Shown here piece by piece: positions 30,709 through 41,457 of a DNA stretch of 64,000 nucleotides. This DNA comes from Bedellia somnulentella (taxonomy: Eukaryota; Arthropoda; Insecta; Lepidoptera; Bedelliidae): assembly GCA_963576735.1 (NCBI GenBank), contig OY755187.1:7192001-7256000 (forward strand). The letters are read 5' to 3'. The position numbers and the translations under genes were made by a program. Below the pieces are notes generated by a model. The model was not told where the DNA came from and did not search any database. It saw nothing but the letters and a program-made list of their open reading frames with translations. How positions within the stretch are numbered: position 1 is the stretch's first letter; each line of letters begins with the position of its first letter.

Positions 30709-31494
30709 CTAAATCTGAATTAAAGATTGATGTTGCAAATTAGGCAGATTAAGTATGATATTAAGATGAGAGGAAAAAAATAATTTCTTGTTTTCATATC
30801 TATGGTTTAAAATGTCCCAACACGTTGTATAATTTTCAGAGCTTATTTGTAAGTGCTGAATTAACCGTTCTGCTCTTATTTTACCTTTTAAATATTGCAT
30901 CTTTTGCGACTCGGACAATGATGGATTGAGATAAACAGCTTCCATGAAAAGGTTTTTAAATGACACCCATTGATGGTAATTGCCTGTAAAGACTGGAATA
31001 TCTATCTGTGGCGTTATATATTCCCTGTGCGAAACTGACCACAACTTTATATTAATTTCTTCTTTCAGTTTATTATATATATTTTCATGATACGTAAACG
31101 ACTCTTCGTAGGATTCATCTTCACTATCTACAATAGCCTCTATCTCCCAGTGAAGTGAGTCGATAACCGACCAGCGTGATTGCAATTGTTTTAGCGTGTC
31201 CTCAAATTTCCATTTTTCAGCAATAGTATCTATATTAATGCCCTTTACGGTTCTCATGAGTGCTTTAAAATTAATTGATTGTTTATTTAGCATTTCATCC
31301 AACCTGCTGAACGCTCCTGTTGATCGTTTATTAATGATATTTGAATAAGTAGCCTCTCTGTACTTTTCTTCCATAAAATCGTCCTGTTGCTGTAACCCAC
31401 CTGATCTGGTATTTCCCGCTCTTTCGCTCTGGTTGCATGGATTCGGAGTCTGCTCTAGCCTGCGACGTACTTGGTTTATCATTGCTAGCGACAC
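30709..31494 (-). pseudogene. gag: BEL gag core (DUF1759-like)
   Basis: Contains ALMRTVKGINIDTIAEKW, the WEIEAIVDS segment, IPVFTGNYHQWVSFKNLFME and SLSESQKMQYLKGKIRAERL. These are the conserved parts of the DUF1759 Gag domain of BEL/Pao elements, the structural particle protein. The true start lies upstream in another frame (change near 31400). It ends at TAG 30709-30711, beyond which the same frame continues into the next segment. Confidence 0.85.
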
Positions 31495-31615
31495 TCAACT
31501 GATCATACACACTCCTTTCCGTTGTTTCCCCTGCTTGCTCTGATGCTAAACGATTTAAATAGTTTTTGATTCCCGAATATAGCTGTTCTGCCTTCTCAAA
31601 TTCCCGACGAGCGAA

Positions 31616-31816
31616 CTAAGGACGCTCTTTATCCTCATACGGAATTAAGGATTTATGATTGGCAAGATACTCTATCCAATACGCTTCTAATGTTTCTAAC
31701 TTCCGCTTGATATAGGTAGGGGCAGATTTTCGATCTGCTCCATCCTTTTTAATATTGTTAAATAGTTTTTCCATGATAGACAAAAGTTCAGATTGTGCAT
31801 TGTAGACATCCTCCAT
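31616..31816 (-). pseudogene. gag: BEL gag N-terminus
   Basis: The Met at 31816 starts 66 codons with the typical BEL Gag opening: a helix, then LFNNIKKDGADRKS and a W at the LEAYWIEYLANH block. It is cut by an in-frame TAG at 31616-31618, after which the same frame continues with recognisable gag (FEKAEQLYSGI) to about 31400. Confidence 0.8.
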
Positions 31817-32182
31817 TGTTAAAAAATACTGATATTGATATTAATAGATGTGCGGGTAAGTATTGGTGATAGTTGATAATGATAATAATAAAACACGAGT
31901 CCACAGATGATAATAAATATACTGATAAAATTAACAAATTATGATACAAATGATATTAATATGCGCGTCGCGATTGATAGATGATTTTGGACTGACTAAT
32001 ACGCGTTAACGCGGTTCGACCTAAAACTAACTATTGCTGACAAAGGTGTTCGAGTGCATTGCACCGAACACACATGTAGTCCTAGGTTTAAAGTTAGAAT
32101 CGCACTTCCCTGACTATCCGAGAGCGCGGCGCAGGTTCACTATTCTAGTGGTCTAGGAATTCAGAGTCCATCCATCCATCCA

Positions 32183-32292
32183 TCAGTACTCCAAGTAGAA
32201 CGGTGGAAAGAGCCAAGGGTTAATTCCAAAGTAAGTGGCCGCTCAGTGCTCCAAGCAGAATGATGGAATGAGCCTGGGGGTAGTTCTTGGAA
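32183..32292. repeat. Imperfect tandem pair in the BEL leader
   Basis: CAGTACTCCAAGTAGAACGG followed by TGGAAAGAGCC (32183-32213) recurs as CAGTGCTCCAAGCAGAATGA followed by TGGAATGAGCC (about 32248-32278). A short CATC run (32169-32184) precedes it. Confidence 0.65.
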
Positions 32293-32807
32293 CGTTCAAC
32301 GTTCTAATCAGATTCACGTCTCCATCCGTTGGACTGCCCATCGAAGTTATGAATAGCAGAGGAAGTGGATATCTAAGCAAAGCAAAGCATACATTCCTTC
32401 GATATGGCAGTCCAAGATAAAAGAATCAGAAACGGTTACATTATACATTTATAGTTTAAAACAAATGTTATAATTTGAAATATTAAGTATTAGCACAACA
32501 GGAGTTCAATTAAAAATAGAAACTAATACGAATCTCTTTAGTGAAGAAAATTTTAATAGCTGATATTCTACCTTGTAAAATAACAATTACACAACTTACC
32601 CAAGTATGGGAATCACTGGCCACTTATTATTATTACTATAAAATGTACAATGACTTCAAACACGACCTAGGGCGTCGAGTTAAAACTAATTAAATATCGA
32701 TACGTATATCTTAAAATAGCAAATAATTTTATATGTGTTATCGTCACACAGATTTTAGACGACTGGCATACATTACATACTCAACACCGGCCGGCGGCGG
32801 CGGCCGC

Positions 32808-33017
32808 CAACGGCTGCTACCGTTCGTTTCAAACTCGTTTTTTTACATGTACCTTGTTAAATTACCCCCCCCCCGTTAAAAAAAATTTTGAACGTAAACA
32901 AAATTTATATAGAAGAAGAAAAGAAAACTACTTATGAGGGTTGATAGGCTTTAGGTCCTTAATATGCAACGGCTGCTACCGTTTGTTTCAAACTCGTTTT
33001 TTTACATGTACCTTGTT
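32808..33017. repeat. 51-bp direct repeat, 159 bp apart
   Basis: CAACGGCTGCTACCGTTCGT through TACCTTGTTA at 32808-32858 recurs at 32967-33017 with one visible mismatch (TTCG/TTTG). A C10 homopolymer at 32865-32874 and a GGC-rich patch at 32789-32807 lie beside the first copy. Confidence 0.8.
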
Positions 33018-33363
33018 ACAATGTTCAGTAACATTATATGTTTGTCGTTATTGAAAGCATGAGAAAAGCCTTACCAAATTACCACAAGCGAGGCAAAATT
33101 GTTTTTGTGTCAACACCGATTTTGCGAAGGAGAGGCATATAGGGTGCCACGCGCGTTATCTGACTATAGGTAGTTGGTCTGAGATTGACCAGCAATGTAG
33201 CTGACATAAAGTTTAGGACAGGAGGCATGTTGTTGAGTTTTAATATTTTCTTGCTAGGCACCGAAATTGTTTCGTTATGTTGTAAGTACATCATCTGTAT
33301 TTTAGTTTAGAAGCCTTCTGTGGCATATAATGGACCCTTCTATCCAAACCTAGGCATCGAAAG

Positions 33364-33625
33364 GTTCCCTTTAACATACACACATACATATACTCACGGC
33401 TGTAAATCCCTAGAATTAGAAATTCCTTAGCCACTTTTGGAAATGTGAGTGGGGAAAAGATGGTAAAAATAAAGGTTGTTGGTGATGGGTCTCCAACCGC
33501 ATCGCCCAAAAATCCCTTAAAAACCCCAATACCGTTAGTCGCCTCTTACGTACACCCATCGGTAAAAACGGGGTAGTGCTATTCTAAGCCGACACTACAT
33601 GGCGGAGCCGACACAACACGGCGGT
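33364..33625. repeat. Dispersed repeat family B, copy 2
   Basis: Longer copy: starts near ACTCACGGCTGTAAATCCCT and includes GGTTGTTGGTGATGGGTCTC through the GCCGACAC doublet. It matches 293-455 and 42948-43110. Confidence 0.65.
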
Positions 33626-34607
33626 TCCCTTTAAATAACCGCAAAATAATGCAATTCCTTGTTTTACAGTGCCAATTCGTGTAATGATCTTCAGGGCTGT
33701 CTAGAACTGTATGAGTTATAGGCGTCATTAGCCAAGACTCTAATGCATAGCCTGAATCTCCTGAAAAATTTATAACAAATCATAATTATGTCATTTACAT
33801 CACATGATAAAATTTTCGAGTTGTTGCGGGGTATGCTCCGCAGTTACACCGCGCTGTTCACCCAGTGTAACTACGGAGCATTTTTTTTCTTCGCAGTTAC
33901 ACCAACGTCTTTTTGACATGAATTTAACAGCTCTGAATATAACTACATATTATGATAGACGAAACATATCGTGGACTCAATACCGTATTTGGACTTGCGA
34001 AATTTTCGCGTGTTCAAAATCATCAAGAGGTAAAAACACTTAAGATTATTTTTGCAAAACTCGGCAAGTACTAGGAGTTCATAGGTTCATTAGAAATATC
34101 CCTAACGCAGGATTGATTTTGTATGCAATTTAGTATGCATATCTCAGATTTTCAATATTCATTGGACTGAGACCTCATATAATATGTATTCCAAAGACTA
34201 CAAATTAATCAATATAAGTAGTTTTATTATTTTATTTTAATTACAATCTGCACTTACAATATTTGTTTCCACTAGTTAACAGTAATTCTTATTTTTCATT
34301 TGAAAGCAATGGTGAAAGGTAAGATACGCAGATACATATAAAAATGTTACTGTTATCAATATATATATATATATCGATTGCAATGACCCATAAACACGTC
34401 ATCTCTGATTGGTTGTTAATTAAGACGTACTTACTTTTTAATGCGATTGTAATTTTACGTATTTAATGTGATTGTTATTTTAATTTTAGTTACAAAAAGT
34501 TCCTAAGTATTAAAATAGTATTGTCATTTCCCTTTACAACTCTAGCTATAATACCTCAATACTACAATTAAAGACGTACTTACTTTATAATTCCTACCTA
34601 TATTGAC

Positions 34608-34830
34608 GACGTCCGTGGCCGAGTGGATAGGTGACTTTCGGTCTGCAGGTTGCTGAGAGCAACATTTATGTGACGAGCATTCATTTAGATTTTTTCTTAT
34701 TCTTTGGTGTTATTTATATGTGTATTATATTATATTAAATATATCGTAAAGTGAGTGTCCCATAATACAAGTGTTACTTAGTTTGGGGTAACTTGATCTG
34801 TGTATAATATGTCCGTATTATTGAACGTGA
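34608..34830 (+). mobile_element. tRNA-derived SINE copy inside the MULE
   Basis: The head GTCCGTGGCCGAGTGGATAG resembles the 5' half of a tRNA (A-box). The body and tail (GTGTCCCATAATACAAGTG, CTTAGTTTGGGGTAACTTGA) are the text usual at the 3' end of lepidopteran SINEs and their partner LINEs. The B-box is not recognisable, so the head is decayed. Confidence 0.65.
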
Positions 34831-35360
34831 TTGTAATTTTAGTCCAACAAAAGAGTAAAAAAATATATTAATTTCCTAGTATCAAATAAGTATTGTCACC
34901 CTTGTAGTATTGTTGTATTTCTCACCCTATAGCTCTAGCTATAATATCTCAATACCACATTGACAAACCAATCAGAATAAGTGTAGGCGAGCAATCAGAA
35001 ATCAGCCAATCAGCATTAAAGAAGTACAATCTTACTAAACCGACTATTTTTTTTGCAAAAAACCTAGTAAGATTAACAAATATTATTACCGTTGTCCAAT
35101 TATCCGGGTTTTTGCAAAATCCCTAGGTTTTTTGCAAAAAATATAAACATCAAATCATCCTACGACATTTATAAAATAACTAAATAGAACCGACTTCCCA
35201 TTTATTTGACAGAAACCTCATTTTTCACACAAAATTCGGAATTCGGTTCGTCTACGTAATGTTTATATTGCATCATGACCGCACTTTTAAACCTATTCAA
35301 ATAAATGAGACCTCTCTGGAAGCATATACAAGACAACAAAAATATTTTTTTGGAATCGAT

Positions 35361-35846
35361 TTAACATTTACGGAGCAATCGCGTAACATGTATACAAAAA
35401 AAACGAGATAAATAAAAATAAAATACTAATCGATAATATATAATCCCAGCCATCTTTAAAAGAGGTAATGCTGCACGTAAACCAACAACACGCTTGTAAC
35501 TTTTCTGTTTAATGCCTAACGCCTTGGATTTCCGCCATAAGGCTTTGCCGAAGTGATAGTGACACTTTTTAATTTCTGTCTGGGGGAAAAGTGACTGAAT
35601 TGCTTTTGATATGCTAATTTCTAAATCACAATGAAATTTCAATGGACTCCAATCGCCAAACTTCGTCTTTAAAATATCAAAGAGCGTTAAATAACTATTC
35701 TCTGTTTTGTCACTCATAAGGGCATATATTAAAGGCATAATTTTGGTTGTCTCCGAGGTGCTGCCTGGGTTACCGTGTATAATAAACAATTGGCTGAAAG
35801 GGCGAGGTGTGCTTTTAAAGTTAGCATCGTCAAAAAATTCTGTCAT
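35361..35846 (-). pseudogene. MULE transposase fragment
   Basis: 161 codons with DDANFKSTPRPFSQLFIIHG (first catalytic Asp region), LMSDKTENSYLTLFDIL, KFHCDLEISISKAI (second Asp) and KCHYHFGKALWRKSKALG (C.H segment between D2 and E). These are the signatures of the MULE transposase domain, which excises and inserts the element. The frame ends before the third acidic residue could be placed, in unrelated residues, and the N-terminus is separated from the FLYWCH finger by about 370 bp of intron-like or decayed sequence. Confidence 0.85.
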
Positions 35847-36217
35847 TGACGATAGTAATTTTAGCTCTGTGTTGTTAGCTTAAGTGACCTATATACAGTC
35901 TTATAAGCCACATTTGATATTTTTAAATTTCGGCAATTGCGTCACAAATTGCATACCTTTGTCTCTTAACAGATGTTTATGTTTACTATACTAAAATAAA
36001 GATTTTTGGTACCGAGTCTGTCGACGAGCTGGCTTCAGTTTTCATGGCTTCGACTGTTAACGAAACTTCGTTCTGGACGAAATCTCCACAACACCAATTA
36101 ACATGCTGCACTTTTTTAACTAAAGCTTCCGTATTCTAGAAAGAAAAACACAAATCAACGTTTGCGTCGTAACTTCCATGTTTTCTCTTACCGTTAACAA
36201 CCTTGATAAATTAACAA

Positions 36218-36412
36218 TTAACTGTTTAAGAAATTTCTACTTACATTGATTGTGACCGAACCAGTGCACTTTATTTTATTACGGTGTCGACAAAACCATA
36301 TTGAGGAACCATTTTTGTATTGTTTATGTTTGTAAAATTGGTAAGCATCAAATAAAAGTACTTTTCCACGATTTCTCTTTATCACAGTAATAGTTTGGCT
36401 TTCGCTATCCAT
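36218..36412 (-). pseudogene. FLYWCH zinc-finger exon of the MULE
   Basis: The Met at 36412 starts a frame with LLFDAYQFYKHKQYKNGSSI and WFCRHRNKIKCTGSVTI, the F-x-Y ... W-C-R ... C-x-G arrangement of a FLYWCH finger. FLYWCH modules precede the catalytic domain in many animal MULEs and bind DNA. The frame runs into a splice-donor-like end near 36240. It belongs with the transposase fragment at 35361-35846. Confidence 0.75.
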
Positions 36413-36729
36413 TGGTGGTATTATTAAGTTTATTACTAAATTAATTTGTACAATTGAAATATATTGAATAAATTAATACAATTGAAATGTCATCCGTGGA
36501 ACGTGATTGAGAAAATAAATATGTTAATTTTTTGATAGCTCAAAAATTTCAGCAGCCAGCAGTAAGAACGCTGTAATAATTCTGACCTATTTGATAAACA
36601 AAGTAATATAAGTATAAAGGCATACTTTTTGATAAGTCCAAGTTGACTATTGTATGTTTTAGGAATGTAATGTAAGCAAAAGGAAGGGTCGATAAATAAA
36701 ATTAAAGTTCAATTTAGCCTATGACGTGA

Positions 36730-36845
36730 ATACACTGTCCAAGCAAAACGTGGGTACCTGCTCTAGACACTAGATGGCGCTGTCATGTGATGTTCAGAAG
36801 TATTGGTACCTCTGCCAACCCCTTCGGCGTGAACGTTTATGTTCA
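36730..36845 (+). repeat. Dispersed repeat family A, copy 4
   Basis: Starts TACACTGTCCAAGCAAAACG, contains CACTAGATGGCGCTGTCATG, ends GGCGTGAACGTTTATGTT; slightly shorter than copies 1 and 3. Confidence 0.75.
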
Positions 36846-37248
36846 ATTTAGCAACATAAGAAAAATTAAAATGATTAAATTGAGCGAAGCGTATCGTAGC
36901 GAAGAGTTTAACCCTGACATTTACATTCCGAACGAACTCCTGTTCCTTCTGGCCGTTCAAGTGATGGTGACCAAAAATGACACAATGGGTAGGAGCCTTC
37001 AGTTGATAATCGTGATCATAAATTAGAGTAAGTTACTCGATTTTTAATTTTCTTATTACGAAATTACTCACTGCGCTTCTTTTATGAAGTTCTGCTAATA
37101 CTTATTCTGAATTAGCTGACCCGAGAGACTTTGTACTATCACTTGAAGGATGTCGTCAAACTAAAATATTTAACCGACCCGTTGAGGGTGTCTGTCAAGC
37201 GATGATAAAAAAGGTGTTATTAATATTATCCTCGCAATTTTTTCACTT

Positions 37249-37338
37249 TATAAATTTTAAGTTTGTAAGCGTAGTAGTTTCCTCTGTGCATTGATTCTGA
37301 TGCAGTCAGTCAGTTTGGCCTTTTATATATATAGATGT
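37249..37338 (+). repeat. Repeat shared with 2447-2535
   Basis: Same orientation, with GATTCTGATGCAGTCAGTCA in both. Confidence 0.7.
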
Positions 37339-38192
37339 TGTATATGTTTTATGATAAATGTTACACCCAGATTGTAAGTAAATATATAGCTATAATGAAA
37401 AACTACTTATAATATTTAATTTGTGTCTCAGTCCAATGAATATTGAAAATCTGAGATATGCATACTAAATTGCATGCAAAATCAATCCTGCGTTAGGGAT
37501 ATTTCTAATGAACCTATGAACTCCTAGTACTTGCCGAGTAATAAGAATTTTGTTTAAAATTAGCAACATTTTGCAAAAATAAATCTAAGTGTTTTTACCT
37601 CGTGACGATTTTGAACACGCGAAAATTTCGCAAGTCCAAATACGGTATTGAGTCCACGATATGTTTCGTCTATCATAATAATTAAAATCATGTTAAATTC
37701 ATGTCAAAAAGTGGTTGGTGTAACTACGAAGAAAAAAAATGCTCCGAAGTTACACCGTTGTTGCAGGCGAGGAAAGCAAAGGCGTCAGAGATTTTTGTGT
37801 TTTTTTTGTAGATTTGTGGAAATAAATACTTATATTTGTAAAGTAAAGTTTATTATTAAGTAATTAAGCCTAATACAAATCAGCTAATATACAATATATG
37901 AAAAATACATTGTGAAATTGGACATATGGTTGGCTTGAGGGGTTATACATTATACATTGATGCCTATAATAGACGTAAGTCTGTGCTATAGGCTTCAAAC
38001 ACTGCATTAAATCAGTGCCAGCTTACAAATGTTTCTTAAAAATTGCTCTTGGCTCACAATAATCTTTTTAATTTAAAATAAACTATGCTAATAAATAAAA
38101 CAAAAAGTAAAGAAAAAAATTTTGAAGAAATCTACTCTTACAAATATAGAAAAAAACAAAAAAACAATGAACTAAAACCATTAGAACCCATG

Positions 38193-41162
38193 TTATTTTT
38201 GTGGGAGAAGGAGTAATTCAGTACTATTATAATCAAATTTTTTTAGCCAGGATACTATCAGTCTTTTACATTCCATACGATTAAGGTGGACAACAGGAAA
38301 AGCTTTATTTACTATATTAAACAGGAAAGGACCCAAGAAGCAGTAAAAACGGTTGCTGAATTTAGTTTTCAGTCGTATGGAGGGCACTATCATTCTATTG
38401 CGCTTTGTTAGGATCTCGTTGGGAGGGGTTTCAGTGTGCTGCCTAAGTACATTGTATAGAATGAAGAGTTGCCTAACTGTGAGTACGTCCCACTCTACGT
38501 ATAAATCTTTTGTAGGGTAAAAACGTGGTTTTTGTAAACTAACTTTCAAAACCGCCCTCTGGGCCCTCTCAAGACATATAAGGTGAGATTTGGCAGCACC
38601 ACCCCAGGACGTTATACAATACGTTAAAAGTGATTGACAGAGGGCTAGATAAATAGATTTAAGGAGATCATGGTCAGCAGCATGTCGTATATTTCTAAAT
38701 ATATATATTAGTTTCCGGACTCGCTTTGTGAGGTACTCTATATGATAGATAAAGCTTAGTCTGTGGTCAAGGATAACTCCCAAATATTTAACCGTCTCAA
38801 CTTTTTTTAGACATATGCAGGAGCAATCGTTTGAATTCGAAGGATGTGGGCAATTCACTCGTATAGAAAATTTATCGGGCAAAGGCATTGCTCTATTTGA
38901 TATTGCGAAAGTAATGTAGTTGGTTTTGGAAGTGTTAAGGGATAAGCGGTTGTTACACAACCATGAGTTTACGCGGTCAAACCCATCCCTTGCACTATCA
39001 AAGACCTCTTTCCAGGTATTACCCACGAAAGAAAGAACCGTGTCGTCAGCAAAGGAGATAATATTTCCATTTGGTATGGACAGATTACACAACTCGTTTA
39101 TGTAAACGAGGAATAATATAGGGCCCAGTAGACTACCTTGGGGTACACCATAATGTATACCCTGTTCGGAGCCGACTAAGCCATCAATTTTGACGCATTG
39201 GGTACGTTCAGACAAGTAATTTGAAAATAACTTAAGCTGTAAGTCACGAACACCCAATTTTTCCATCTTATCAATTAGAAGAGGGGACCAGGTTGTGTCA
39301 AAGGCTTTTGTTATATCTATGAATATACTAAGGCACTTTTTCCCCTTATCTAGATTTATAGCCAGTGAGTTAGTTAGTTTATGGACAGCGTCCGAGCAAG
39401 ATCTTCCGTTTCGAAAACCGAATTGATTGTCCGATAATAAATGTTTTTCCTCCAGATACTTTACTAGCCTATTATTAATAAGTTTTTCAAGAATCTTGGA
39501 AAAAGTGGGCAAAACTGAAATAGGGCGATAGTTGTTGACGTCGGTTTTGTCTCCTGATTTGTGGACGGGGTGTACTATGGCTTTTTTGAAGTACTTGGGG
39601 AATGTGCCTGAGCTAATACTGAGATTGAATATATGAGTAAGTGGTGGGATGAGAACTTTTTTTGATGACTTAATCAGGGCAGCAGAAATTCCGTCCCAAC
39701 CTACAGCGCAGTCTATTTTGAGTGTGTTTATTAAACGATCTACTTCGTCGGCGTCCGTTTCGAGTAGGACAAAGGAAGATGAGGGTTGGTATACGGGAGG
39801 GGAAGAAATGTGTACAAAATTATTAGTAGAAGTAGATTTAGATGGAATAGACTCAGCAAGTCTCTGGCCTATGGTTGCGAAAAAAGAGTTTACTTTGTTT
39901 GCGGACTCGAGCGGAGAGGGAGCGCACTTTAAGAGTTCTATCGAAGATGATTTTTTTATGCTGGTATTTGTTATATTACGTATTACAGACCATAATTTTT
40001 TATTGTTAGATTTTGCAGCTGTTAATTCAGCTTTTTCAAATGAGTTTTTTACTTTTTATAGCAGCTTATTACAGAAATTTCTATACCTCTTGAAGGTGAT
40101 TTTAAGTAAATGGTTGTTGGGGTCTGTTTTTAGCTTTCTATGCAAGTTATCCCTATGTCTTATACACTTGAGGAGGCCTGGCGTGATCCATGGTTTGATC
40201 GGACGAATTTTGCGCTTAAGAGATATTGTTTTAGTATGATCTGCGATGAGCTTTATAATTGGATCGACTAACAGAGAGGTTGCTACATTTATATCATTTG
40301 ATAAATGAACAGGGCTAAAATCTAGGGAGTTAATAGCTTTGCATAGTTCTTTGGTTGAAATTGTTGTATAAGATTTAGGAGGTGGAAGACTGAATGAGGA
40401 TGACAGAGACAATAAAACTGCATCATGATCTGTTATCGATGAATTGATGACTAGAGTTGTAGCAGGATGTTTTGATTTTAACATCACATGATCTAGACAG
40501 GTTTTAACGTGAGTTGGGAGTGTGTGAGCTGGAAGTAGACCATGGGATGCTAATGTGTTTAGGTAGTCATTAGCGCTAGTCGACAATATTGCATTGGATT
40601 CGATATCTATATTAATGTCCCCCATTATTATTATCGAGTTGAAAGATTTGACAGTAGATAGAATCTTATCTAGAGATTCAATAAATGCTTGAGAATCTTT
40701 AAAACACCAAGGACGGTAAATGGCTATGATTGCAGTGTCATTTCCGAGCTTGATTATTAATCCGCTAGCTTCTGTCAAAGGGGCTTCCTCTACTACAGCT
40801 CTTCTGTTTAAGTCCTGGCTTATGTACACAACCACTCCATCACTTTTATTCACAACTTTTTTTGAGACGTGGTAGTCGAAGTCAGCTATTGCTGGAATTG
40901 TTGGATTGTGGTACAGCCAGCACTCAGACAAGACAATAATATCGGGTAGAACGTCGATACGGTGCAGGAGTGAATGGAGACCGTTAATATTAGCCGAGAT
41001 ACTTCTTATATTTTGGGTTAGAATTTTGAGTGACCTGTTTTGGTTTTTAGTAAAAGACGAACAGTGTTCTGGTTCACAGCAGAATGAATCAGATACGGAG
41101 ATAGAGTCAATAGGTAGGAAGTTGTCTTTTTGATGATCGAATTTAGAGGAATGGTTGTGGTT
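38193..41162 (-). pseudogene. LINE ORF2: endonuclease and reverse transcriptase, one nonsense codon
   Basis: The frame opens after a TGA near 41163 without an obvious ATG. Endonuclease: TQNIRSISANINGL, VLPDIIVLSECWLY (catalytic E), AIIAIYRPW, IIIMGDINIDIE and LDHVMLKSKH, then SSITDHDAVLLSL (catalytic D-H). A TAA at 40056-40058 after FCNKLL interrupts, yet the same frame continues without another visible stop through the linker. The reverse transcriptase follows: NYRPISVLPTFSKILEKL, NQFGFRNGRSCSDAV, IFIDITKAFDT, GVPQGSLLGPILFLVYINEL and the catalytic SFADDTVL. It ends at TAA 38193-38195, about 990 codons in all. It nicks the target and copies the element RNA there. Confidence 0.88.
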
Positions 41163-41457
41163 TCAGGTGGCTTGAGCAGATGTTAAAATGAATTGGATTT
41201 GACTTTTTGATAATCATATCGAAATGGAATTCAGAAAGGACTGGCTGAGGCAAAATATATATTATAGGAATTTTATAAAAAAATAGGGTGAGATAGTAAT
41301 CAAGCGGCAATGGTTCTAGTGATTTTGAATACTTGTCTATAAATGTAAATAAAGAAAAAACAATAATGAAATTAATACTAAAATTAAAATTACGAATTAT
41401 GTTGATGGCACAGAATGAGGTAAGTTGTATACTTTTTCCATAGTATTTATAAATCAG

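Larger units (their letters stand above)
24786..32450 (-). mobile_element. BEL/Pao LTR retrotransposon, degenerate, with env-like domain
   Basis: Reading the minus strand from 31816 to 24786 gives, in order, BEL gag, CCHC-type fingers, protease, reverse transcriptase, RNase H, integrase and an env-like domain. That order and the sequence motifs identify BEL/Pao. The presumed 5' LTR/leader region lies at about 31830-32450. A plausible LTR start (TGTAACC on the minus strand) is at about 32445, but no second LTR was found on the left, so the 3' end appears truncated. Breaks: in-frame stops at 31616-31618, 31495-31497, 30709-30711, 29370-29372 and 28074-28076, and frame changes near 31400 and 29500. 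It is inactive as it stands. Confidence 0.9.
33829..37756 (-). mobile_element. MULE DNA transposon with about 330-bp inverted arms (FLYWCH type)
   Basis: The left arm (about 33865-34190) and right arm (about 37435-37756) are inverted copies. For example ACTACGGAGCATTTTTTTTC at 33871 pairs with the complement at 37726-37749, and CAAAATCATCAAGAGGTAAA at 34015 with its diverged complement near 37600. A transposase remnant and a FLYWCH finger lie between them on the minus strand. A direct repeat GTTGTTGC(G/A)GG at 33820-33830 and 37757-37767 is a candidate target duplication. The left end has an extra inverted copy of its tip, forming a hairpin (33834-33881). SINE, repeat-A and other insertions sit inside. 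Confidence 0.8.

Noticed and set aside
34608..34660. Possible tRNA-Ser or tRNA-Leu gene
   Set aside because: Only the 5' half matches; no T-arm or acceptor pairing; SINE tail text follows.
39649..40239. A 196-codon plus-strand frame
   Set aside because: It lies opposite the endonuclease-RT linker of the minus-strand LINE, which has recognisable motifs; the plus frame has none.
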